Source of the DNA: Endozoicomonas acroporae
Lineage (GTDB): Bacteria; Pseudomonadota; Gammaproteobacteria; Pseudomonadales; Endozoicomonadaceae
Assembly: GCF_002864045.1 (NCBI RefSeq)
Contig: NZ_PJPV01000137.1
Span: 1-64,000 of the forward strand
DNA length: 64,000 nt
Reading direction: 5' to 3'
Shown here: positions 52,891-61,350 of the stretch, in pieces
Layout of the letters: every line of letters begins with the position of its first letter
Numbering within the stretch: the stretch's first letter is position 1
Translations under genes and position numbers: made by a program
Notes under the pieces: generated by a model
Databases searched by the model: none
Told to the model about the DNA's origin: nothing
Seen by the model: the letters and a program-made list of their open reading frames with translations, nothing else

Positions 52891-53715
52891 ATGATCAAGA
52901 AATGCCTTTTTCCGGCAGCAGGCTATGGTACCCGGTTCCTGCCAGCCACCAAGTCCATGCCCAAAGAGATGATGCCCATCGTCAGCAAACCGCTGATTGA
53001 GTATGGCGTTGAAGAGGCACTGCAGGCCGGTATGTCGGATATCTGCATTGTCACTGGACGGGGCAAGCGCTCGCTGGAAGATCACTTTGATGTGAACTAC
53101 GAGCTGGAGCATCAGATTTCCGGTACGGACAAGGAAAGCCTGTTGTCTGATATTCGCAGTGTGATTGATCAGTGTACCTTCTCCTACACCCGTCAGCGTG
53201 AGATGAAGGGGCTTGGCCATGCGGTATTAACCGGACAGACGCTGATTGGTGACCAGCCATTCGGCATGGTGCTGGCGGATGATCTCTGCATCAATCTCGG
53301 AGGGCCCGGCGTTCTGGCCCAGATGGCGCAACTCTATAAGCAGTTCCGTTGCAGTATTGTTGCGGTGCAGGAAGTACCCGAAGATGAAGTGCATAAATAT
53401 GGGGTGATCGCTGGTCAGCACATTTCAGAAGATCTGATCCGGGTTGAGAATATGGTGGAAAAGCCCGCCAGAGAAAATGCGCCCAGTAATCTTGCTATCA
53501 TTGGCCGCTATATTCTGACACCGGACATCTTTGACCTGATTCATGATACCCAGCCGGGTAAGGGGGGCGAGATTCAGATTACCGATGCTTTGATGGCTCA
53601 GGCGCAGCGAGGCTGTGTCATGGCTTATAAGTTCAAGGGTGAGCGTTTTGACTGTGGCAGTATTGAGGGCTTTATTGAGGCTACCAACTACTGTTACGAC
53701 CATTTGTACCGTTAA
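52891..53715 (+). CDS. galU: UTP-glucose-1-phosphate uridylyltransferase
   Basis: 274 residues, the short GalU form. The nucleotide-binding N-terminus is FPAAGYGTRFLPATKSMPKE; then VTGRGKRSLEDHFD, FGMVLADDLCINL with the metal Asp pair, NLAIIGRYILTPDIFDLI, and FKGERFDCGSIEGFIEAT with the catalytic region. It makes UDP-glucose for galactose metabolism, LPS and capsule. Downstream of manB. The 147 bases after its stop show no gene. Confidence 0.95.
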   Translation: MIKKCLFPAAGYGTRFLPATKSMPKEMMPIVSKPLIEYGVEEALQAGMSDICIVTGRGKRSLEDHFDVNYELEHQISGTDKESLLSDIRSVIDQCTFSYTRQREMKGLGHAVLTGQTLIGDQPFGMVLADDLCINLGGPGVLAQMAQLYKQFRCSIVAVQEVPEDEVHKYGVIAGQHISEDLIRVENMVEKPARENAPSNLAIIGRYILTPDIFDLIHDTQPGKGGEIQITDALMAQAQRGCVMAYKFKGERFDCGSIEGFIEATNYCYDHLYR

Positions 53716-53862
53716 AAAAAGGTTCGCTCCATCTGGTCAGCTGAATCTCGCCGCACTGGCAATTCCAGCCAGTGGTTAGATATTGGGTCTGCCAGAATGG
53801 GGCGTCTACCGGGCGGGCGTTGCTGATGATGCTCTGCCTGGGCGTGGTGGTTTTCCACGGCG

Positions 53863-54876
53863 TCATACATCAAATGGGGCGCAGTTTTGCTGTTGGCCTG
53901 GATGCTCTGCAGGTTGGTTCTGAATATCTTTGCTAATTTTTCGCTGCCCAACTGCATATTCTTTAACCGGTATGGAAGAGTGGCAGTGTTGAGACAACTT
54001 TGCCAGCTGGCTCTCAAGGTTTTTGATGTGTCTGTATGTTTGCCAGTTTTCAGTGATGCTATAATCACAGTTTTTGCAGATCGACACACATCCGGCTTTT
54101 AATAGGCCATAATGGCAAGGTTTAATAAAGTCAGGTTTAAAATCCATATACTGATCCAATCCATAATTCAGCATATCCTGAACTAACTCGATTTCTTTGC
54201 TGGTCCAACCATCACGGAGGGGTAAGCATTCCTTTATGAAAAAATCTTCAAATTCATCATCCAACCAGTCTTGTGAATAGCTTAAGCCCCTATCATCATC
54301 ATACATAGTCATTGCACAGTGGAATCTCGCCAGGGCCTGGTACTCTTCGGGAGCAAACAGCGTTTTACCAGACCAGTCTTTGTTAATGAATTCTGTTAAC
54401 TCTGGTGGAAACTTTGAAAATATGAAATCAGCCAGCCACCCTGGCTTATCCCCCTCGGTAGGCAGATCTTGACTACTGATTGACAGGTCTTCCAGATCTA
54501 TCTCATCCAAATCCTGACTTATGTGTAAAGCTAACTTTTCATTAAGTTTTTCGAGTCTCACCTTCAAATCAAAACGAGGAAAATTGCCATTAAAATCATG
54601 ATACGGGTAAACGAGCACTATATCATTTTCCTGAAACCTGGCCGGTGATTTGACAGACTCTGTTTTTGCGTCACCAGATTTTAGAGCGGTTATTTGGTGT
54701 TCATCCAGCGAGTGCCCGGGACGCTCGCCGGAATCAGGAAACCGGCTTGAACAAGGGGCTGATATCTGAACGCTGGCATTGCATGAAGCTGCGAAAACAA
54801 CCTCGCTGACGTCTGGATTAGACGGTGGTAAAGGCAGTGAATGTGCATTGGAGCTTGCTAACGGGGGCATAGTCAT
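53863..54876 (-). CDS. Hypothetical protein with a C-terminal Cys/His cluster
   Basis: 337 residues; AAGGA upstream supports the start. The N-terminus is Ser/Pro/Asn-rich (MPPLASSNAHSLPLPPSN). A central acidic region (about 85-215) has no known family. Near the C-terminus, CHYGLLKAGCVSICKNCDYS and NWQTYRH give Cys267-x2-Cys270, Trp278, His283 and Cys298. The order LLKAG, CxxC, W, H, C recalls a shortened BIR-type zinc site, but the 12-residue spacing differs from the BIR norm of 16. Treat as an unknown zinc-binding candidate. It lies next to the ankyrin genes on the same strand. Confidence 0.55.
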   Translation of the reverse strand: MTMPPLASSNAHSLPLPPSNPDVSEVVFAASCNASVQISAPCSSRFPDSGERPGHSLDEHQITALKSGDAKTESVKSPARFQENDIVLVYPYHDFNGNFPRFDLKVRLEKLNEKLALHISQDLDEIDLEDLSISSQDLPTEGDKPGWLADFIFSKFPPELTEFINKDWSGKTLFAPEEYQALARFHCAMTMYDDDRGLSYSQDWLDDEFEDFFIKECLPLRDGWTSKEIELVQDMLNYGLDQYMDFKPDFIKPCHYGLLKAGCVSICKNCDYSITENWQTYRHIKNLESQLAKLSQHCHSSIPVKEYAVGQRKISKDIQNQPAEHPGQQQNCAPFDV

Positions 54877-54952
54877 TCATATCCTTAATTAGATTTGGGG
54901 ACACCACTTTCAGGCTGGCAGGATCGATGAATACTGTCGTCCATTGGTTGTT

Positions 54953-57900
54953 TTAATCGTTGAAATCCAGTGGGTTCGACTCCCATCCGGTTCCTGAAGC
55001 GCTTCCCCCTGACACCGCCAGGAATCCAGTATCAGTACTATCACGGTCATCAGTTAGTGAACCAGTAACTGTTAAAAGTGGAATCAGCAGTCTTTCGCAC
55101 TCTGCATGGCCTTTTTTGCGAGCAGTGTCCAGGGGCGTTAAGCCATCGCTACTTTTTATACTGATGTCAATGCCGGGAGCTGTAAGTAAGGCTTTGATGG
55201 ATCCTGCCTGGCCAAATTGGGCAGCGCTGTGCAGAGGCGTGATACCCTTGAGTGTTTTCACATTGACGTCAATGCCTTTGGCGTTCAATAACAGCACGAC
55301 GCACTCTGCGTTGTCGCTTATGGCGGCCAAGTGCAGGGGCGTAAGGCCCCCGGGTAGTGCCATATTGACGTCAATGCCTTTGGCGTTCAATAACACCATG
55401 ACGCAGTCTGTATAGCCAGAGTTGACAGCGCAGCACAGGGGCGTCCAGCCATCGTCAGTCGTTACATTGACGTCAATGCGGTCGTCGGTCAATAACGCCA
55501 GAATGGACTCTGCCTGACCTTTCGTGGCAGCCCAGTGTAGGGGCGTAAAGCCTGAAGACGATTTCGCATTGACGTCAATGCTGTCGGAGGACAGTAATAC
55601 CTTGATGCACTCTATGAGGCCTTCTGCGACAGCAAGGTACAGGGGCGTAAAGCCTTCGTTAGTCTCCACATTGACGTCAATGCTGTCGGCGGACAGTAAT
55701 ACCTTGATGCACTCTATGAGGCCTTCTGCGACAGCACGGTACAGGGGCGTAAAGCCATCGTTATTCTGCACATTGACGTCAATGCCATCGGCGGTCAATA
55801 ACGCCCTGACACACATTACATGGCCTTCTGAGGCAGCACAGTGCAGGAGGGGCGTCGAGCCATCTTCATCCTGTACATTGACGTCAATGCCATCGGCGGT
55901 CAATAACGCCCTGACACACACTACGTGGCCTTCTGAGGCAGCACAGTGCAGGGGCGTCGAGCCATCTTCATCCTGTACATTGACGTCAATGCCATCGGCG
56001 GTCAATAACGCCCTGACACACACTACGTGGCCTTCTGAGGCAGCACAGTGCAGGGGCGTCGAGCCATCTTCATCCTGTGCATTGACGTCAATGCCGTCGG
56101 CGGTCAATAACGCCCTGACACACACTACGTGGCCTTCTGAGGCAGCACAGTGCAGAGGCGTATAGCCATCTTCATTCTGCACATTGACGTCAATGCCGTC
56201 GATGGCCAGTAACGCCCTGACAAACACTACATGCCCGTTTTCGGCAGCGATGTGCAGGGGCGTCGAGCCATGGATATTTTTCTGGCTAACCTGCGGGTTG
56301 CCCAGTTTCAACAGGTATTCCAATCCAGTCAAATTACCGGAACTTGCAAAGCACGCCAGGGGGCTGTCCAGATCATCGTTCAAGAAACTGGTCAATTGAT
56401 CACAATGACCGGTTAACAGAAGATTGGACAGGGTTTCGGTCTGCCTCAGAATAAGGGCCTGTTTAAACAGTCGCTGGCAATCATGGGGTGTCAGTAACTT
56501 TTTCATATCCTCGTGGGAAAAATCAGAGACCTGCCAGCTGGCCAGGCGTGATGTGATTGACAACACATTTATTCCCTGTTGTTGAAGTCTCAATAAGACC
56601 GGCTTCAGCAGCGGTGTATCGATCAGCCAGTCCAGTACGCGTGGAGCAATGCCTGGAGTAATGCCGGGAGTAATGAACGGTGTAACAGAGGCAAAATGAT
56701 CAACTACACATTGGTATAATGTTTCTTTAAAAGTGTTATCGTGCTTAATCAGCTTGTCACTGAGTTGGTTGGCAAGTGCCCTGGTCACCATCGCTGGTAT
56801 TTTACCAAGCTGTTCGATGGTGGTGTGTTGCAGGAAAAACGAGGCAATATGCCAGGCCTTATCGGTTTGCTCCATTGCCTGGGTGAGCAGGGCATAAATG
56901 GTGGTTTCAGGCCAGGTTGAGAAGTCAATGGAGATTAAATGAGGCAATGTCAGCGTGGTGTGATTATTCCCATCAAAAGGACACGCCAGCCCCGTCGGCA
57001 AGTACTGGTCATGATTAAATACCCAGAAGAAAAGCTGATTGATGGTGCCGATATGCCTGGCCGAATCGACACCTGCAGGAATAGTGGCGAACACCTGGGC
57101 CGATGATTCACAGAAATGGCTGGCCACCCAGGCCAGTAACTTTTCCCGATACCGGCCAAGGTAATAGTTACCATCGCCAGTTTCTTCGATGACGGCCCTG
57201 AGATCAAGGGACTGTTCTCCGCTTGTTTGCAGTAAATGATTGACCGGTTTAAAGAGTGCGCTTTCAAGCGTCCCCGTTCTCTCTGAAGTCAGTTCAAAGG
57301 GGGCAATAACGTCGGTTTCCCATGTCTGTACGCCCAGTTTTTGCAGGGTTGCACTGAGCTGGTCAGACCATCCGGACGAGAGTTTACGCAGGATGGTACA
57401 GGCATTGACTGACAGCGGTGCAGCCGCAAGAAATCGCCGGGTAAGGTCATCACCCAGATGGGTCGGTGCCAGTGGGTCAACGAAATGGGGAAGCCCCAGA
57501 GGCTCACAGAAAAGATTGTGCAAGCTGTGATTCCAGTGAACCTCCACGCCTGATGGTATATCAACCAACCTCTCCCGTTGCAGCTCAAGCAGGAAAGACT
57601 GGATAAATTGATCAAACAGCTCACTCCTGACATTGAAGAGCTTCCCGCCCAGCCCTCCCCGGGAGGCTTCCAAATTAAGAAAACTCTGGGTAAAGCGGCC
57701 GTGAATACCGGGAGCGCACTCCTGAATGTCGCTCAGGCAATCATGAAGTACCCCGGCGATGTAATTTTGGTTGTCAATATTTGGATCGTGTTGTTGATCC
57801 CTGAGTTGCATGACTAACTGTCGAATCTGAAAGCGTGTCTCACGATACAGGGGTAGCAGGCTGTTTTTAAGATGTTCAGGAGGTGATTTCAGCTTGTCAT

Positions 57901-58162
57901 GAAAAATATCTATTGATATATCGTATTGATGATTAACGTAGGGGTGTACCAGTTGCTTCATCTCCTCAATATCATTCAGGAAACGGGTTTTTATCTCAGG
58001 AAAGGCGGCATGGGTTTCCAGTTCCTCGTAACAATGAACCCCGGGCAATTCAATATATTCTGGCTGATGGGCAACCGTTGGTATTGGTGGCTTTTCAGAA
58101 GCAGTATCTGGTTGCCAGGGTTGGAAAAGTACTGAGTTGATTTCTGTATTTAACGAAAGCAT
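54953..58162 (-). CDS. Ankyrin-repeat protein, paralogue 1 (longest array)
   Basis: 1069 residues from the ATG at 58162 (a TTG four codons upstream is weaker). The first 590 or so residues form a conserved domain without known family, starting LSLNTEINSVLFQPWQPDTA and shared with the next two genes. About twelve to thirteen 34-residue ankyrin units follow (consensus DGxTPLHCAASEGHVxCVRALLxxDGIDVNVQ), with four nearly identical in DNA. The tail is Ser/Thr/Gly/Asp-rich. No signal peptide or membrane helix. It is the last gene of a three-gene tandem array, 37 bases after its neighbour. Ankyrin proteins of symbionts often bind host proteins; the target is unknown. Confidence 0.9.
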   Translation of the reverse strand: MLSLNTEINSVLFQPWQPDTASEKPPIPTVAHQPEYIELPGVHCYEELETHAAFPEIKTRFLNDIEEMKQLVHPYVNHQYDISIDIFHDKLKSPPEHLKNSLLPLYRETRFQIRQLVMQLRDQQHDPNIDNQNYIAGVLHDCLSDIQECAPGIHGRFTQSFLNLEASRGGLGGKLFNVRSELFDQFIQSFLLELQRERLVDIPSGVEVHWNHSLHNLFCEPLGLPHFVDPLAPTHLGDDLTRRFLAAAPLSVNACTILRKLSSGWSDQLSATLQKLGVQTWETDVIAPFELTSERTGTLESALFKPVNHLLQTSGEQSLDLRAVIEETGDGNYYLGRYREKLLAWVASHFCESSAQVFATIPAGVDSARHIGTINQLFFWVFNHDQYLPTGLACPFDGNNHTTLTLPHLISIDFSTWPETTIYALLTQAMEQTDKAWHIASFFLQHTTIEQLGKIPAMVTRALANQLSDKLIKHDNTFKETLYQCVVDHFASVTPFITPGITPGIAPRVLDWLIDTPLLKPVLLRLQQQGINVLSITSRLASWQVSDFSHEDMKKLLTPHDCQRLFKQALILRQTETLSNLLLTGHCDQLTSFLNDDLDSPLACFASSGNLTGLEYLLKLGNPQVSQKNIHGSTPLHIAAENGHVVFVRALLAIDGIDVNVQNEDGYTPLHCAASEGHVVCVRALLTADGIDVNAQDEDGSTPLHCAASEGHVVCVRALLTADGIDVNVQDEDGSTPLHCAASEGHVVCVRALLTADGIDVNVQDEDGSTPLLHCAASEGHVMCVRALLTADGIDVNVQNNDGFTPLYRAVAEGLIECIKVLLSADSIDVNVETNEGFTPLYLAVAEGLIECIKVLLSSDSIDVNAKSSSGFTPLHWAATKGQAESILALLTDDRIDVNVTTDDGWTPLCCAVNSGYTDCVMVLLNAKGIDVNMALPGGLTPLHLAAISDNAECVVLLLNAKGIDVNVKTLKGITPLHSAAQFGQAGSIKALLTAPGIDISIKSSDGLTPLDTARKKGHAECERLLIPLLTVTGSLTDDRDSTDTGFLAVSGGSASGTGWESNPLDFND
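55772..56284 (-). repeat. Near-identical 102-bp tandem repeats coding ankyrin units
   Basis: The phrase ATTGACGTCAATGCC recurs at 55772, 55877, 55979, 56081 and 56183, a period of 102 bases with one 105-base unit. Four consecutive units differ at only a few positions. The longer unit has an extra three bases in CAGGAGGGGCG versus CAGGGGCG, adding a leucine. This indicates very recent unequal crossover or slippage expansion. Confidence 0.85.
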
Positions 58163-58199
58163 GAATTTATCCAATGTCAGAATTTATTTTGGATAGCTA

Positions 58200-61097
58200 T
58201 CAATTACCTGAGCTGAGTCCTGGATCTGGAAAAGGGTTAATCAGCAGTCTTTCGCACTCTGCATGGCCTTCTTTGCGGGCGGCGTCCCGAGGCGTCAAGC
58301 CACGGTTACTTTTTATACTGATGTTAATGCCGGGAGCTTTAAGTAGCGCTTTGATGGACTCTGCATGGCCAAATTTGGCAGCGCAGTACAGGGGCGTGAA
58401 ACCCTTGAGTGTTTTCACATTGACGTCAATGCCTGTGGCGTTCAATAAAAGCGCGATGCACTCTACGTTGTCTTCTATGGCGGCCCAGTGCAGGGCCGTA
58501 AAGCCCCCAGGTAGTGCCATATTGACGTCAATGCCTTTGGCGTTCAATAACAGCATGACGCAGTCTGTATGGCCAGATCGGGCAGCGGAACTCAGGGGCG
58601 TGAAGCCTGCGTCAGACATCACATTGACGTCAATGCGGTCATCGGTCAATAACGCCGAGATGCACTCTGCCTTACCTGCCGCGGCAGCCGAGTTCAGGGG
58701 TATGCCTGCGTCAGACCTCACATTGACGTCAATGTCGGCGGCGGTCAGTAATGCCATGATGCACTCTGGGAAGTCTTTTATAACAGCACAGAACAGGGGC
58801 GTATTGCCATCGGCAGACTTAACATTGACGTCAATGTCGTCGGCGGACAGTAATTCCCTGATGCACTCTGCATGCCCTTCTACGACAGCGCAGTACAGGG
58901 GCGTAAAGCCATCGTCACTCTGCACATTGACGTCCATGCCGTCGGCGGCCAATAACGCCCTGACACACACTACGTAGCCTGAGGCAGCATAGTGCAGGGG
59001 TGTCAAGCCATCGTTATTTTTTACATTGATGTCAATGCCTGTGGTGTTCAACAACTCCGTGACACACACTACGTGGCCTTCTGAGGTAGCACAGTTCAGG
59101 GGCGTATAGCCATCTTCATTCTGCACATTGACGTCAATGCCGTCGATGGCCAGCAACGTCCTGACGAACGCTGCGTGCCCGTTTTCGGCAGCGATGTGCA
59201 GGGGCGTCGAGCCATGGATATTTTTTCGATTAACCTGCGGGTTGCCTGATTTCAACAGGTATTCCAATGCAGGCAAATTACCGGAACTTGCAAAGCACGC
59301 CAGGGGGCTGTCCAGATCATCGTTCAAGAAGCTGGTCAATGGATCACAATGACCGGTTAACAGAAGATTGGACAGGGTTTCGGTCTGCCTCAGAATAAGG
59401 GCCTGTTTAAACAGTCGCTGGCAATCATGGGGTGTCAGTAACTTTTTCATATCCTCGTGGGAAAAATCAGAGACCTGCCAGCTGGCCAGGCGTGATGTGA
59501 TTGACAACACATTTATTCCCTGTTGTTGAAGTCTCAATAAGACCGGCTTCAGCAGCGGTGTATCGATCAGCCAGTCCAGTACGCGTGGAGCAATGCCTGG
59601 AGTAATGCCGGGAGTAATGAACGTTGTAACAGAGGCAAAGTGACCAACTACACATTGGTATAACGTTTCTTTAAAAGTGTCATCGTGTTTAATCAGCTTC
59701 TCACTGAGTTGGTTGGCAAGCGCCCTGGTCACCATCGCTGGTATTTTACCAAGCTGTTCGATGGTGGTGTGTTGCAGGAAAAACGAGGCAATATGCCGGG
59801 CCTTATCGGTTTGCTCCATTGCCTGGGTGAGCAGGGCATAAATGGTGGTTTCAGGCCAGGTTGAGAAGTCAATGGACATTAAATGCGGCAATGTCAGCGA
59901 GGTGTGATTATTCGCATTAAAAGTACACGCCAGCCCCGTCGGCAAGTACTGGTCATGATTAAATACCCAGAAGAAAAGCTGGTTGATGGTGCCGATATGC
60001 CAGGCCGAATCGACACCGGCAGGAATAGTGGCGAACACCTGGGCCGATGATTCACAGAAATGGCTGGCCACCCAGGCCAGTAACTTTTCCCGATACCGGC
60101 CAAGGTAATAGTTGCCATCGCCAGTTTCTTCGATGACGGCCCTGAGATCAAGGGACTGTTCTCCGCCTGTTTGCAGTAAATGATTGACCGGTTTAAAGAG
60201 TGCGCTTTCAAGCGTCCCCATTCTCTCTGAAGTCAGTTCAAAGGGGGCAATAACGTCGGTTTCCCATGCCTGTATACCCAGTTTTTGCAGGGTTGCACTG
60301 AGCTGGTCAGACCACCCGGACGAGAGTTGACGCAGGATGGTACAGGCATTGACTGACAGTGGTGCAGCCGCAAGAAATCGCCGGGTAAGATCATCACCCA
60401 GATGGGTCGGTGCCGAAGTGTCAACGATATGGGGAAGCCCCAGAGGCCCACAGAAAAGATTGTGCAAGCTGTGCTTCCAGTGAACCTCCATGCCTGGTGG
60501 TATATCAACCAACCTCTCCCGTTGCAGCTCAAGCAGGAAAGACTGGATCAATTGATCAAACAGCTCACTCCTGACATTGAAGATCTTCCCGCCCAGCCCT
60601 CCCCGTAAGGCTTCCAAATTAAGAAAACTCAGGGTAAAGCGGTCGTGAATAACAGGAGCGCACTCCTGAATGTCGCTCAGGCAGTCATGAAGTATCCCGG
60701 CGATGTAATTCTGGCTGTCAACATTTGGATCGTGTTGTTGATCCCTGAGTTGCATGACTAACTGTCGAATCTGGAAGCGTGTCTCACGATACTGGGTGAG
60801 CACGATGTTTTTAAGATGTTCAGGCGGTGATTCCAGCGTCTCATGAAAAATATCTATTGATGTATCGTATTGATCATTAACGTAGGGCTGTACCAGTTGT
60901 TTCATCTCCTCAATATCATTCAGGAAGCGGGTTTTTATCTCAGGAAAGGCGGCATGGGTTTCCAGTTCCTCGTAACAATGAACCCCGGGCAATTCAATAT
61001 ATTCTGGCTGATGGGCAACCGTTGGCTTTTCAGGAGCTGTATCTGGTTGCCAGGGTTGGAAAAGTATTGAGTTGATTTCTGTATTTAACGAAAGCAT
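58200..61097 (-). CDS. Ankyrin-repeat protein, paralogue 2
   Basis: 965 residues. The N-terminal part of about 585 residues is closely similar throughout to that of the neighbouring paralogues, including long identical runs. About eleven ankyrin units follow, two of them one residue short (the SGYVVCVRALL and AGIPLNSAAAAG units). The end is FPDPGLSSGN, unlike the tail of paralogue 1 but like that of paralogue 3. Cytosolic by composition. Same strand as both neighbours, with a 253-base gap upstream. Confidence 0.9.
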   Translation of the reverse strand: MLSLNTEINSILFQPWQPDTAPEKPTVAHQPEYIELPGVHCYEELETHAAFPEIKTRFLNDIEEMKQLVQPYVNDQYDTSIDIFHETLESPPEHLKNIVLTQYRETRFQIRQLVMQLRDQQHDPNVDSQNYIAGILHDCLSDIQECAPVIHDRFTLSFLNLEALRGGLGGKIFNVRSELFDQLIQSFLLELQRERLVDIPPGMEVHWKHSLHNLFCGPLGLPHIVDTSAPTHLGDDLTRRFLAAAPLSVNACTILRQLSSGWSDQLSATLQKLGIQAWETDVIAPFELTSERMGTLESALFKPVNHLLQTGGEQSLDLRAVIEETGDGNYYLGRYREKLLAWVASHFCESSAQVFATIPAGVDSAWHIGTINQLFFWVFNHDQYLPTGLACTFNANNHTSLTLPHLMSIDFSTWPETTIYALLTQAMEQTDKARHIASFFLQHTTIEQLGKIPAMVTRALANQLSEKLIKHDDTFKETLYQCVVGHFASVTTFITPGITPGIAPRVLDWLIDTPLLKPVLLRLQQQGINVLSITSRLASWQVSDFSHEDMKKLLTPHDCQRLFKQALILRQTETLSNLLLTGHCDPLTSFLNDDLDSPLACFASSGNLPALEYLLKSGNPQVNRKNIHGSTPLHIAAENGHAAFVRTLLAIDGIDVNVQNEDGYTPLNCATSEGHVVCVTELLNTTGIDINVKNNDGLTPLHYAASGYVVCVRALLAADGMDVNVQSDDGFTPLYCAVVEGHAECIRELLSADDIDVNVKSADGNTPLFCAVIKDFPECIMALLTAADIDVNVRSDAGIPLNSAAAAGKAECISALLTDDRIDVNVMSDAGFTPLSSAARSGHTDCVMLLLNAKGIDVNMALPGGFTALHWAAIEDNVECIALLLNATGIDVNVKTLKGFTPLYCAAKFGHAESIKALLKAPGINISIKSNRGLTPRDAARKEGHAECERLLINPFPDPGLSSGN

Positions 61098-61350
61098 GAA
61101 TTTGTCTATGTTCTATTTGTTTTGGACATATTTGATTGCAAATTAGTGGAAAAGTTGCATATTAATGGCTTGCATTAATTATTGAATTTTTAGCTATTAA
61201 AATGAATATGGTGATATTGGCGTGGGAAAAACAGGTAACGAATAAACCGGGAACTGCCGACCCTGACCCGAATATTTCGTAAATGTGCTCCCTCACACCC
61301 CTTTGAATTTGTCCCGGAATAACTTCATCATTTTACGCAGTCCGGGCTAA
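61098..61350. other. AT-rich intergenic region between ankyrin paralogues 3 and 2
   Basis: 253 bases, AT-rich near paralogue 2. It should hold the promoter for paralogues 2 and 1: on the minus strand TTGCAA occurs about 50 bases before the start with AAATAG 17 bases further on, a weak promoter match. No ORF or element ends were recognised. Confidence 0.35.

Noticed and set aside
53712..54089. 125-codon ORF overlapping the gene at 53863-54876
   Set aside because: It shares most of its DNA with the larger ORF in another frame and shows no recognisable domain; a frameshifted extension cannot be excluded but is not supported.
55500..56300. Regularly spaced repeats that could look like a CRISPR array
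   Set aside because: The 102-base period is in frame, encodes ankyrin units, and has no unique spacers or cas genes nearby.
58174..58977. Long plus-strand ORFs antisense to the ankyrin arrays
   Set aside because: They mirror the 34-residue repeat period of the minus-strand genes and arise from its codon bias; their translations match no family.
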